This document shows, in pieces, positions 55,437-64,000 of a stretch of 64,000 nucleotides of DNA. Where the stretch lies: positions 1,302,001 to 1,366,000 of the forward strand of contig NZ_CP064030.1 in NCBI RefSeq assembly GCF_016865235.1, written 5' to 3'. The notes under the pieces were generated by a model, which saw only the letters and a program-made list of their open reading frames with translations, did not search any database and was not told the origin of the DNA. How positions within the stretch are numbered: the first letter of the stretch is position 1; every line of letters begins with the position of its first letter. The position numbers and the translations under genes are program-made. The DNA comes from Dyella caseinilytica (lineage in GTDB: Bacteria; Pseudomonadota; Gammaproteobacteria; Xanthomonadales; Rhodanobacteraceae).

Positions 55437-56711
55437 ATGTTGTTCTCTCTGTTCACCCGACGCGCGGTGGCGTCGGCATGGGCTGTCGTCCTGGTTTGGG
55501 CGACGGTCCCCACTACCTATGCGGCAGATCCGCCGTTGACCCTGCAGGCAGCCGTTCAAGAAGGCATGGACGAAGCGCCCGCACTCATGGCGCATCACGC
55601 ACACGTTGCGTCGATGCACGAGGAAGCGGTTCGCGCCGGTCGTTTGCCCGATCCCACGCTGAATTTTGGCGTCCAGAATTTTCCCGTCACTGCGCCGGGT
55701 GCCTTCAGCGTTCGCTCCGACCCTATGACGATGCGCATGATCGGCGTCACGCAGGCGCTTCCCTCGCGTGCGGCGCGTTCTGCCGATCGCGAAGTGGCGG
55801 ATGCCGAGATCAAAGCGGCCGATGCGGAAGGCGCCGACACGATTCAGTCGATCCAGCAACATATCGCGGATGCCTGGATTGACCTGTGGGCCGCCCAGCA
55901 AAAGCGCGCGCTACTTTCCGAGCTTCATGCCGAAAATGTGTTGGCCGTGCAAATGGCGCAGGCACGATTGAAAGGTGGTGACGGCAGCGCGACCGATGCA
56001 CTGGCAGCTCGCGCCGAGGCGGCAGGGCTCGACAATCGCCTGGAAGCCGCCGATGCGGATATAGCTGTGGCTCAGGCAGGTTTACAGCGATGGCTGGGAC
56101 ACACCGCTACGGATGTTGGCGACGCACCCGACTTCGGACAGTTGCCGGTCACACCTGAGCATCTGGAGCAAGCCGTCGACCAGCAAGCCCCCATGCAAGT
56201 CTGGGAGGCGCGCGAGCAGGTTGCGCAGGCCGCATTGGATCGGGCGCGTGCGACCAAACATCCCGACTGGAGCGTGAGCTTTCTTTACGGTCAACGCGCG
56301 GGCCCTCTCTCGGACATGGTGATGGTGGAATTTGGCGTGACATTGCCACTGTTCACGCGCAATCGACAGGATCGGGCCATCAGTGCGAAAGAAGAGCAAT
56401 GGGAAGCAGCGCAAGACAACCATGAAGACGCGCGTCGCGAACAACGCGCCGTCGTAGCGAGCACTGTCGCGAGTTGGCAGGGCTGGGCCGGTCAGATCCA
56501 GCGATATCAGGACACCATGCTCCCCCTTGATCGTGATCGCACGAAAACGGCACTGGCTGCCTACCGCGGTGGTGGTGCATTGCAACCCTGGCTGGATGCC
56601 CGTCGTGACGAAATCCAGCTGCGCCTGACCTACGTCGATGCGCTTACGGCACGCGCACGGTTGTGGGCATCGCTGGCCTATCTGTTACCTACGTCGGAGG
56701 CCATGCCATGA
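55437..56711 (+). CDS. cusC: CusC-type outer membrane efflux protein
   Basis: A 424-residue TolC-family channel: signal peptide (to TYAA near 30), LPDPTLNFGVQNFPV, GVTQALP and two coiled-coil OEP repeats (DAWIDLWAAQQKRALL, and DRARATKHPDWSVSF before the second). GGGAG lies about 9 nt before the ATG. It lacks a lipobox, unlike E. coli CusC. It carries metal ions from CusBA across the outer membrane. Its stop overlaps the cusB ATG (ATGA). Confidence 0.9.
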   Translation: MLFSLFTRRAVASAWAVVLVWATVPTTYAADPPLTLQAAVQEGMDEAPALMAHHAHVASMHEEAVRAGRLPDPTLNFGVQNFPVTAPGAFSVRSDPMTMRMIGVTQALPSRAARSADREVADAEIKAADAEGADTIQSIQQHIADAWIDLWAAQQKRALLSELHAENVLAVQMAQARLKGGDGSATDALAARAEAAGLDNRLEAADADIAVAQAGLQRWLGHTATDVGDAPDFGQLPVTPEHLEQAVDQQAPMQVWEAREQVAQAALDRARATKHPDWSVSFLYGQRAGPLSDMVMVEFGVTLPLFTRNRQDRAISAKEEQWEAAQDNHEDARREQRAVVASTVASWQGWAGQIQRYQDTMLPLDRDRTKTALAAYRGGGALQPWLDARRDEIQLRLTYVDALTARARLWASLAYLLPTSEAMP

Positions 56712-57991
56712 AGCGTGTGCTGATTACTTCTGCTGCTGCCTTCCTGGCGGCGCTATTGCTTGTTATCGGCTATCTCAGTGGTCGACACACGTCATCGTCT
56801 TCCATGCCATCGGTTGCCGCGACATCCAAAATGCAGGACAAAAAAGTTCTGTATTGGTACGACACCATGGTGCCGGATCAGCATTTCAATCATCCTGGGC
56901 TGTCGCCCATGGGCATGAAAATGGTGCCCAGGTACGCCGATGAAGGCGCTGACCCGAATGTTATCCGGATTGATCCGGCTACGGTGCAAAACCTTGGCAT
57001 ACGAACGGCTCCTGTGGAGCATCGGGTTTTGGCGTCGGTAAGCCAGGTTCCCGGCACGGTGACCTGGGATCTGCGGCAAGCCTCGACGGTAAGTGCGCGT
57101 GTCGATGGCGTTATAAGCCAGCTCTATGTACGCGCTCCGTACACCACCATTACGGCGGGTGAGCCGTTAGCGACCATGTTGGCGCCCGAATGGAATAGCG
57201 CGCTCGCTGAGTACAGCGCACTTCAACAAGCACAATCTTCCGATGCCAAAGCATTGCGTGCGGCTGCGCGTCAACGGCTTGATGTCTTGGGGCTGGCCGA
57301 CGCCGATATCCGAAGTGCTCACGGTGGGTCGAACGGCGGCATAACGCTGCATGCGCTCGCGAGCGGTGTGGTGACCACTTTGGATGTGCGAGAAGGGCAG
57401 CGTGTTACTGCAGGTCAGACCTTGATGACCGTCAATGGGCTGTCCACCGTGTGGGTCGAAGCCGCACTTCCCCAAGCCATTGCCGGAACAGTGTGGCACG
57501 GCACACCCGTGACCGTGACGGTGGATGCGCTGCCAGGGCATGAATTTCACGGCACCGTGGAAACGTTGCTGCCCGATATCGACGCCATGACACGGACGCA
57601 GCGCGCGCGCATTGTGCTGAGCAATGAAGATGGCGCTCTGAGTCCAGGCATGTTTGCTTCGGTGCGCGTTGCACCGGCAAACGGCGAGGCTGTGCCGGTC
57701 GTGCCGAGCGATGCGCTCATCACCTCAGGTTCTGAGGCACGCGTGATCGTTGTCGAGGGCAATGGACATTTTCACCCTGTCTCCGTACGAACGGGTCGTT
57801 CCTCTGAGGGATACACCGAAATTCTTGCCGGTCTGCAGGGCAACGAAAAGGTCGTGGTGTCCGGTCAATTCCTGATTGATTCGGAAGCAAGTTTGTCCGG
57901 TGCGCTCGATCGGCTTGATACGCATCCATCTCGGCCCGCCTCGGCAGCGAGCACATCGATGCCAGCTATGCGCATGGGAGATCAACCATGA
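56708..57991 (+). CDS. cusB: CusB-type membrane fusion protein with metal-binding domain
   Basis: A 427-residue adaptor. An N-terminal membrane anchor (~5-22) is followed by a heavy-metal-binding domain of the YHS/HMBD type, [20 protein letters not shown] then [10 protein letters not shown], rich in Met and His as in Cu/Ag adaptors. Then come a barrel-sandwich hybrid, an alpha-hairpin and beta-barrel domains ([18 protein letters not shown]). It collects Cu(I)/Ag(I) in the periplasm and passes it to CusA. Both ends overlap the neighbours by ATGA. Confidence 0.92.
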   Translation: MKRVLITSAAAFLAALLLVIGYLSGRHTSSSSMPSVAATSKMQDKKVLYWYDTMVPDQHFNHPGLSPMGMKMVPRYADEGADPNVIRIDPATVQNLGIRTAPVEHRVLASVSQVPGTVTWDLRQASTVSARVDGVISQLYVRAPYTTITAGEPLATMLAPEWNSALAEYSALQQAQSSDAKALRAAARQRLDVLGLADADIRSAHGGSNGGITLHALASGVVTTLDVREGQRVTAGQTLMTVNGLSTVWVEAALPQAIAGTVWHGTPVTVTVDALPGHEFHGTVETLLPDIDAMTRTQRARIVLSNEDGALSPGMFASVRVAPANGEAVPVVPSDALITSGSEARVIVVEGNGHFHPVSVRTGRSSEGYTEILAGLQGNEKVVVSGQFLIDSEASLSGALDRLDTHPSRPASAASTSMPAMRMGDQP

Positions 57992-60900
57992 TTGCCGCGC
58001 TGATTCGCGCGGCCATCGCGCACCGTGTGTTTGTGTTGTTGGCCGCTATAGCACTGGCTGCCGTTGGGGTGTATGCCACCACTCACACGCCGATTGATGC
58101 GTTACCCGACCTTTCCGATACGCAGGTGATCATCCGTACAACTTGGCCAGGCCAGTCGCCGCAAGTCGTGGAGGATCAAGTCACCTATTCCCTCGCGACG
58201 ACCATGCTCTCCGTACCCGGCGCCAAGGTGGTGCGCGGTTATTCGTTCTTCGGAGATTCCTATGTCTACGTATTGTTTGACGACAACACGGACCTTTATT
58301 GGGCGCGATCACGTGTATTGGAATACCTGAGCCAAGTCCGCAGCAGCCTTCCCAATGGTGTAAATCCCGCCTTGGGTCCCGATGCAACGGGGCTGGGCTG
58401 GATCTATGAGTACGCCCTGGTTGATCGCACGGGTAAACACGACCTCGGTCAGTTGCGAGCAATCCAGGACTGGTTTCTCCGCTACCCGTTGAAGACGGTG
58501 CCTGACGTTGCCGAAGTGGCCAGTATCGGCGGCATGGAACGCGCCTGGCAGATCGTGCCTGATCCTCAGGCACTGGCCGCGCGCGGCATCACCGTCACCC
58601 AACTGGTTGACGCGGTCCGCGCTGCCAACGGCGCGAATGGCGGCTCGGTGATTGAGCAAGGCGAGGCCGAATTGATGGTGCGCAGCGAGGGCTATTTGAA
58701 AACGCGCGCCGATTTCGAAAGTGTTCCTATTGTGACCAACAGTGCCGGTACACCCGTGCTGTTACGTGACGTCGCAACGGTACGGCGTGGCCCTACGTTT
58801 CGCCGTGGTATTGCGGAGCTGGATGGTCAGGGCGAAGTGGCTGGCGGTGTGATCGTGCTGCGCTCGGGGAAGAATGCGCGAGCCGCCATTGCTGCCGTGA
58901 AGGCAAAGCTGGCCGAACTTCAGCGTAGTCTGCCCGCGGGTGTAGAGATTGTGCCGACTTACGACCGGTCGCAGCTGATCGATGCAGCGGTAGAGAATGT
59001 GTGGGGCAAGTTGCTCGAAGAGTTTCTAGTCGTCGCGCTGGTTTGCGCATTGTTCCTGGGCCACCTGCGATCGGCTTTCGTTGCCGTTATCACGCTCCCG
59101 TTAGGCGTGCTGGCCGCGTTCATCGTGATGAACCTGCAAGGTGTATCGGCCAACTTGATGTCGCTGGGCGGCATTGCGATCGCCATCGGTGCGATGGTGG
59201 ATGCGGCCATCGTGATGATCGAGAACACACACAAGCATCTGGAACATTGGCGTGACGTGCACGAAGGGCAGGAGCCGCAAGGGGCAACACGCTGGGAACT
59301 TGTAGCGGAATCGGCGGCTGAAGTGGGGCCGGCACTGTTCATCAGCCTTCTGATCATTGCGCTGTCGTTTGTGCCGGTGTTTGCGCTGCAGGGACAGGAA
59401 GGCAAGCTATTCAAACCGCTCGCGTTCACAAAGACCTACGCGATGGCGGCGGCAGCGGGATTAGCCATTACCTTGGTACCGGTATTGATGGGCTATCTCG
59501 TGCGAGGCCGTATTCGCCATGAGAACGAAAACCCGCTTAACCGCGCACTGATGGCACTGTATCGGCCAATTCTAGATACGGTGCTGCGCTATCCAAAGAC
59601 CACGCTTGCGCTGGCCGGTGTGCTACTGCTCAGTGCAGCGATACCCATGAGCCAGTTAGGCAGCGAGTTCATGCCTCCCATGGATGAAGGTACCTTGTTG
59701 TACATGCCGACGGCACTGACGGGGCTGTCTGCGGACAAGGCCTCGCAGCTGTTGCAGCTCACCGACCGCATGATCAAGACAGTTCCGGAAGTCGATCATG
59801 TTTTCGGCAAGGCCGGACGCGCGGAAAGCGCAACCGATCCGGCACCCCTGGAGATGTTCGAAACCACGATCACCTTCAAGCCCAAGGATCAATGGCGTCC
59901 GGGGATGACCATGGCCAAGATCGAGGCCGAGTTGGATAAGGCAGTGCGCGTCCCCGGCCTGACCAATCTCTTCGTGCCGCCGATTCGCAACCGCATCGAC
60001 ATGCTATCCACAGGCATCAAAAGCCCGATCGGCATCAAGGTGCTAGGTACGGATTTGATGACCCTTCAAACCGTGGCAGATCGCATCGAAACCGTGGCCA
60101 AGACCGTGCCGGGTGTGAGTTCTGCGATTGCGGAGCGTCCAACCAGTGGCCGTTACATCGATGTGCATATCCGGCGGGATGCCGCTGCACGCTATGGGTT
60201 GACGCAGGACCAGATACAGCAGCTCATCGCCACGGTGGTTGGTGGTGATCCCATTGGGCAAACGGTCGAAGGTCGGGAACGTTATCCCATCGTCGTCCGC
60301 TACCCGCGCCTTGAGCGTGATTCGGTCGAAGCGTTGCGAGAGTTGCTCATTCTCGCCAACGGAACACAGCTCACTCTGGCTCAGGTTGCCGATGTCACTC
60401 TGGATGCGGGGCCGTCTATGCTGAAAAGCGAGAATGGTCAGCTGGCGACGTACGTCTATGTGGATACATCTGGCAGCGACCTAGGGACGGTGGTGAGCCG
60501 GCTGGAACACACTGTGGCTCAACAAGTTTCGTTGCCGCCCGGTGTGACCATCGCCTGGTCGGGACAGTTCGAGTATTTGGCCAGCGCGATGGAGCGTTTA
60601 AAGCTGGTTGTGCCTGCGGCTCTGGCGATCATCTTCGTGCTGATCTATGTGGTGTTTCGTCGCGCCAGCGAAGCGGCCATGATCATGGCCAGTGTGCCGC
60701 TTGCGCTGGTAGGCGGCCTTTGGCTGATCTGGTGGCTGGGTCACGCGGTATCGGTAGCGACAATGATCGGCTTTATCGCACTCAGCGGTGTGGCTGCCGA
60801 ATTCGGCGTGGTGATGTTGCTGTATCTTCGCCAAGCTTGGGATCGACAGCTTGAACACAATCCTCAGGCGGGATTCGCCGAGCTCGACGCGGCGATCCGC

Positions 60901-61161
60901 GAAGGTGCGGTGCAGCGCGTACGACCTAAGGCGATGACGGTGGCGGTAATCCTGGCAGGCTTGTTTCCAATTCTGTTTGGTCATGGCGCCGGATCGGAGG
61001 TGATGCAACGCATTGCAGCGCCCATGATCGGCGGCATGCTTACTGCGCCCTTGCTATCCATGGTGGTACTGCCGGCGGCGTTCCGCCTTTTGATTCTCTA
61101 TCGAATGAAGAAGATACATCGAGCGAACGCTTTGCTCCAGCCTCACCGACAGGAAAGATGA
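57988..61161 (+). CDS. cusA: CusA-type Cu(I)/Ag(I) efflux RND transporter
   Basis: A 1057-residue heavy-metal-efflux RND pump with 12 TM helices and two large periplasmic loops. The three methionines that bind Cu(I)/Ag(I) in E. coli CusA are at the same numbers here: Met573 (LLYMPT), Met623 (APLEMFET) and Met672 (RIDMLSTG). The proton relay segment [15 protein letters not shown] is present. This points to monovalent copper/silver rather than zinc/cobalt. The ATG overlaps the cusB stop. It should confer metal tolerance together with CusCB. Confidence 0.95.
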   Translation: MIAALIRAAIAHRVFVLLAAIALAAVGVYATTHTPIDALPDLSDTQVIIRTTWPGQSPQVVEDQVTYSLATTMLSVPGAKVVRGYSFFGDSYVYVLFDDNTDLYWARSRVLEYLSQVRSSLPNGVNPALGPDATGLGWIYEYALVDRTGKHDLGQLRAIQDWFLRYPLKTVPDVAEVASIGGMERAWQIVPDPQALAARGITVTQLVDAVRAANGANGGSVIEQGEAELMVRSEGYLKTRADFESVPIVTNSAGTPVLLRDVATVRRGPTFRRGIAELDGQGEVAGGVIVLRSGKNARAAIAAVKAKLAELQRSLPAGVEIVPTYDRSQLIDAAVENVWGKLLEEFLVVALVCALFLGHLRSAFVAVITLPLGVLAAFIVMNLQGVSANLMSLGGIAIAIGAMVDAAIVMIENTHKHLEHWRDVHEGQEPQGATRWELVAESAAEVGPALFISLLIIALSFVPVFALQGQEGKLFKPLAFTKTYAMAAAAGLAITLVPVLMGYLVRGRIRHENENPLNRALMALYRPILDTVLRYPKTTLALAGVLLLSAAIPMSQLGSEFMPPMDEGTLLYMPTALTGLSADKASQLLQLTDRMIKTVPEVDHVFGKAGRAESATDPAPLEMFETTITFKPKDQWRPGMTMAKIEAELDKAVRVPGLTNLFVPPIRNRIDMLSTGIKSPIGIKVLGTDLMTLQTVADRIETVAKTVPGVSSAIAERPTSGRYIDVHIRRDAAARYGLTQDQIQQLIATVVGGDPIGQTVEGRERYPIVVRYPRLERDSVEALRELLILANGTQLTLAQVADVTLDAGPSMLKSENGQLATYVYVDTSGSDLGTVVSRLEHTVAQQVSLPPGVTIAWSGQFEYLASAMERLKLVVPAALAIIFVLIYVVFRRASEAAMIMASVPLALVGGLWLIWWLGHAVSVATMIGFIALSGVAAEFGVVMLLYLRQAWDRQLEHNPQAGFAELDAAIREGAVQRVRPKAMTVAVILAGLFPILFGHGAGSEVMQRIAAPMIGGMLTAPLLSMVVLPAAFRLLILYRMKKIHRANALLQPHRQER

Positions 61162-61168
61162 CACCCAC

Positions 61169-61381
61169 TTAATCGCAGCAGGGCCGTTCCTGCTGCTTTG
61201 GTGGACATGGCACGGTGCCATAGGAGCAGAACACACAACAGTCCCCAGGCTTTGGTCGGATGACTTCGCCGCATCCTCGACAGTCATACAGAAACCAGCA
61301 TGCATCGGTGGGCATCGTTTCCGTCGATCGATGCCCACAGAGCGGGCATGTCACGCTGCTTTGCAGGATAGGTTCGAACAC
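61169..61381 (-). CDS. GDCCVxC domain protein
   Basis: A 70-residue protein with CPLCGH, the DCRGC pair, PGDCCVFCSYGTVPCPP and a CC near the end. It is a member of the GDCCVxC small cysteine-rich family (sometimes selenoproteins; here Cys codons). Such proteins are often near metal-resistance genes and probably bind metal. GTG at 61381 with GAGGAG 8-9 nt upstream gives the usual family start (..FEPILQSSVTCPLCG); the frame begins at TTG 61420. It is convergent with cusA across 7 bp. Confidence 0.85.
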   Translation of the reverse strand: MFEPILQSSVTCPLCGHRSTETMPTDACWFLYDCRGCGEVIRPKPGDCCVFCSYGTVPCPPKQQERPCCD

Positions 61382-61459
61382 GGGTGTTTTCTCCTCGCCG
61401 CTAACGGAAAACCGGGACAAAATAGCAGGTCAGCGCCTTGGAATGGCAAAGCAACTGCA

Positions 61460-62293
61460 TCAACCATCCGTCGAACGCGTGACTGTTTCCCAAGCGTTGA
61501 TGTCTTTCGCGAGCGCTGACAGCTTGGTGCGTACCAGGTGTAGCGCATCGCTGCCCAGCAGCAGATGTGCAGGAGGCGTTTCGCTCGTCATCAAGGCGAG
61601 CATGGCGCGTGCAGCCTTTGTTGGATCGCCAAGTTGCTTGCCGCTGTTCTCTTCACGAGCCTTCCGGATGGGATCGAACAGTGCATCGTAATCAGGTATG
61701 GAGCGGGGCGTACGAACCATCGAGCGGCCCGCCCAATCGGTGCGAAATGAGCCCGGTGCCACCGCCGTCACTGCAATACCAAACGGTTTAACCTCCTTGC
61801 TAAGCACCTCAGATATCCCTTCCAGTGCGAACTTGCTACCGCAGTAGTAGGCGATGCCAGGCATGGTGATAAACCCGCCCATCGAAGTGATATTGAGGAT
61901 GTGCCCCCGTCGACGCTTGCGCATGTAAGGCAATACGGCTTTCATCATCGCGACGGCGCCGAACACGTTCACGTCGAACTGTTTGCGCATCTCGGCCAGT
62001 GGGGATTCTTCCAACACGCCTTCGTGGCCGTATCCGGCATTGTTAACGAGCACGTCCACCGGCCCGACATTTGCTTCGATTTCGGCGACAACGCCATCAA
62101 TGGCTTCGAAGTCGGTGACATCCAATACACGACCTACGGACCTGGCCGGGGCAAGTGCTTCGAAATCTCGTCTTGTCTGTTCGCTTCGCACCGTTCCGAC
62201 CACGCAATGACCGGCCGCGAGTGCTTCATGCGCCAGTGTGCGGCCGAAACCGCTGCTGACGCCGGTAATGAGCAGAATCTTGGTGGATGACAC
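61460..62293 (-). CDS. SDR family oxidoreductase
   Basis: A 277-residue SDR: LLITGVSSGFGRTLA, NNAGYG, NITSMGG, YYCGSK and a C-terminal extension typical of the SDR group called oxidoreductases with short-chain/retinol-dehydrogenase similarity. GTG start at 62293 after a G-run. It is divergent from the AraC gene at 62409, so that protein likely controls it. Substrate unknown. Confidence 0.9.
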   Translation of the reverse strand: MSSTKILLITGVSSGFGRTLAHEALAAGHCVVGTVRSEQTRRDFEALAPARSVGRVLDVTDFEAIDGVVAEIEANVGPVDVLVNNAGYGHEGVLEESPLAEMRKQFDVNVFGAVAMMKAVLPYMRKRRRGHILNITSMGGFITMPGIAYYCGSKFALEGISEVLSKEVKPFGIAVTAVAPGSFRTDWAGRSMVRTPRSIPDYDALFDPIRKAREENSGKQLGDPTKAARAMLALMTSETPPAHLLLGSDALHLVRTKLSALAKDINAWETVTRSTDG

Positions 62294-62408
62294 GGGAGCA
62301 CCCCACTGGAGAAGTAAGAGAAGGTTGCACAGTACTCTTTTACACTTGGATCATTACGACCATATATTCTATTTTTATTGCCTATTCCTATGACCTAGAT
62401 GAAGCCTC

Positions 62409-63371
62409 ATGAAAACGTCTGGCCGCGACCGGAGTCTCCCAGGGGACGATCAGCAACAGATGGTGGCGTTGCTTCGGGCCCTGGCTCCCGAGCAGGGATA
62501 CAACCTGACCGTGTTGCCGGATGTGCGCATCCTGCGTTCGGATCGCGCCTTGTCCCGCACCCCCGTTCTCTACGATCCAGGCATCGTGATCGTCTGCCAG
62601 GGACGCAAGCGGGGTTACTTCGGCGATCAGGTTTATCTGTATGACGAGCAGCACTACTTGGCCGTCGCCGTGCCGGTGCCTTTCACCATGGAAACCGACG
62701 CGACGCCGGAACACCCGTTGCTGGCCATTTACATGCACCTGGATTTTCGGGTCGCCGCAGAACTGATGATTCAGATCGATCGCGAACGCATGCCGGCGCA
62801 AAGCGGTGCACCACAAAGCATGATGTCCAGCCTAATGGATACCGCGCTGCGGACCTCAGTGCTGCGTTTTCTGGAGGCGATGAACAAGCCGCTTGATGCT
62901 GCAATCCTCGGTCCTTCGCTAGTGCGCGAATTGTATTTTCGCGTGCTCACCGGTGCGCAGGGCAATGCAATGCGCGCGGCTTTAGCTATGCAAGGGCAAT
63001 TTGGCAAGATCGGAAAGGCGCTGCGTCGCATCCATGCCACCTATGCGCAACCACTCGACCTCTCGCAGCTAGCCAACGAGGCCGGTATGAGTGTGCCCAC
63101 GTTTCACAGTCACTTTAAGGCCATTACACGCACCTCGCCCATGCAGTACGTGAAATCCACGCGCTTGCATCAGGCGAGGTTGCTGATGGTGCGCCAAGGC
63201 ATGACAGCGGAAGCGGCCAGTCATGCCGTGGGTTATGCAAGCCCGTCGCAGTTCAATCGTGAATTCAAGCGACTTTTCGGGCTGACGCCTGCAGCAGAAA
63301 CAAAACGCATGCTGGAAAGCTTTGCCATGCCGCCTGCGCATGCAGCATCGGATTACGTCTCATCGCACTGA
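62409..63371 (+). CDS. AraC family transcriptional regulator
   Basis: A 320-residue regulator of the AraC_N type (PF06719; PDPGIVIVCQGRKRGYFGDQ near residue 55). The C-terminal DNA-binding domain has helix-turn-helix 1 (PLDLSQLANEAGMSVPTFHS) and helix-turn-helix 2 (EAASHAVGYASPSQFNREFK). It is divergent from the SDR gene with a 115-bp shared promoter region, the usual layout for this type of regulator and an oxidoreductase. Confidence 0.92.
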   Translation: MKTSGRDRSLPGDDQQQMVALLRALAPEQGYNLTVLPDVRILRSDRALSRTPVLYDPGIVIVCQGRKRGYFGDQVYLYDEQHYLAVAVPVPFTMETDATPEHPLLAIYMHLDFRVAAELMIQIDRERMPAQSGAPQSMMSSLMDTALRTSVLRFLEAMNKPLDAAILGPSLVRELYFRVLTGAQGNAMRAALAMQGQFGKIGKALRRIHATYAQPLDLSQLANEAGMSVPTFHSHFKAITRTSPMQYVKSTRLHQARLLMVRQGMTAEAASHAVGYASPSQFNREFKRLFGLTPAAETKRMLESFAMPPAHAASDYVSSH

Positions 63372-63454
63372 AGAAGCCATGCCAATTAGGGTTTCCTAAG
63401 TCAGCTCATTGATAAGCTTAGGGGTGAGTGATGGGCCGTATATGGGCGTCGTTC

Positions 63455-64000
63455 TCAAACTGTGCGCTGCAAAAACTTTTTGCTAAGCCAGCGTCGTACT
63501 GGCTCGTCGTAAAGTTTTAAGCTGGCATAAGCCATGGCGATGGCGGCTACTGCAACGAGAAGCGCGGGGACAACACCTTGGGCGCCAGTAGGGTTGCTTC
63601 GTGCGATCCATCCGGTATAGATGTAGATCAAGGGATAGTGGGTGATATAGAGCGGAAAGGAGAGGTCGCCGAAGAACCGAGCGACACGTATTGAGAAACC
63701 GTCGACCCGCTTTTCGCCTGCTCCCACCGCCACAATGATGGGAAACACAAAGATGACGCACAGTGATTCATAGACGCCATTCATCCAGTGGTGCTCAGTG
63801 CCACCAAATCGTGGCAGTGAAAGCGCAATAATCAATAGCAGGCTCGCGACGCCGAACGCGTTCTTCACCTGAATGCGTGCTCCCAATCGACAGAGGAGGA
63901 TGCCGGCGAAGAACGGAAAAAGAAGCCGGGCGAAGCCGATGTGCAATTGGGTTGTATCAAGGGACCATCCGCCGATGAGGTCTCCGCGATCGCCAAATAC
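63455..64000 (-). CDS. Acyltransferase 3 family membrane protein, C-terminal part
   Basis: The frame is open to the right edge, giving the last 181 residues. The sequence contains about five TM helices with GGWSLDTTQLHIGFARLLFP, RFFGDLSFPLYITHYPLIYI and a terminal basic YDEPVRRWLSKKF, typical of the OafA/YrhL acyltransferase-3 family that acylates sugars or peptides at the membrane. The catalytic N-terminal His lies outside the window. Substrate unknown. Confidence 0.85.
   Translation of the reverse strand, partial: VFGDRGDLIGGWSLDTTQLHIGFARLLFPFFAGILLCRLGARIQVKNAFGVASLLLIIALSLPRFGGTEHHWMNGVYESLCVIFVFPIIVAVGAGEKRVDGFSIRVARFFGDLSFPLYITHYPLIYIYTGWIARSNPTGAQGVVPALLVAVAAIAMAYASLKLYDEPVRRWLSKKFLQRTV

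Noticed and set aside
63395..63425. CCTAAG / CTTAGG inverted repeat between the AraC gene and the acyltransferase
   Set aside because: Only 6-bp arms with a long spacer; too weak to call a terminator.

Overview
The window (about 58-60 % G+C by eye) looks like chromosome of a gammaproteobacterium of the Xanthomonadales, most likely Rhodanobacteraceae (a Dyella/Luteibacter/Rhodanobacter-like genome). That is an inference from protein character: several GGDEF proteins, large TonB-dependent receptors, an S9 prolyl oligopeptidase and many LysR/SDR/aldo-keto reductase clusters. No rRNA, tRNA, CRISPR array, insertion sequence, prophage or plasmid gene was recognised. Genes are densely packed on both strands, and many start sites are fixed by ATGA stop/start overlaps or clear Shine-Dalgarno (SD) sequences.

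Layout. 0-4.7 kb: N-terminus of a ferritin-like protein, an SDR with a divergent LysR regulator, a phospholipase C-type phosphoesterase and an AraC regulator. 4.8-10.9 kb: a four-gene signalling operon (CHASE3-HAMP-GAF hybrid kinase with three receiver domains, CheR, CheB, receiver-GGDEF). 11-16 kb: FAD-dependent protein with a cysteine-dioxygenase-like protein, then a DUF2946 / beta-barrel / TlpA set that looks metal-related. 16-19.4 kb: secreted hypothetical, serine hydrolase, and an ACT-like/proline-rich/V4R-like protein behind an inverted-repeat operator. 19.4-25 kb: EmrA-EmrB-outer membrane factor-MarR efflux operon facing a second MarR gene, with four related 18-bp sites between them.

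25-30.5 kb holds the most interesting locus. A methyltransferase closely resembling the borosin alpha-N-methyltransferases (OphMA, SonM) lies upstream of a 98-residue protein whose first ~52 residues resemble the borosin-binding domain of split-borosin precursors. A TPR-GGDEF diguanylate cyclase starts 11 bp after the precursor. This is a candidate split borosin (backbone N-methylated RiPP) pathway with an unusually acidic, His/Asp-rich putative core.

30.6-38.4 kb: prolyl oligopeptidase, secreted Cys-rich protein, TetR-glycosyltransferase pair under a perfect 33-bp palindrome, a cold-shock protein, a 49-residue basic protein with a TTG start, and a methyltransferase/YkgJ pair. 38.5-45.7 kb: two neighbouring redox operons, each divergent from a LysR gene and each containing a paralogous aldo-keto reductase-SDR pair. 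The larger begins with a hydroxynitrile-lyase-type cupin. 45.9-53.1 kb: two TonB-dependent receptors separated by about 1.3 kb without a convincing gene. 53.6-61.4 kb: a substrate-binding protein without a signal peptide, a Cus-type Cu(I)/Ag(I) efflux operon whose CusA keeps the three copper methionines, and a GDCCVxC protein. 61.4-64 kb: SDR with divergent AraC, and the C-terminal part of an acyltransferase-3 membrane protein.
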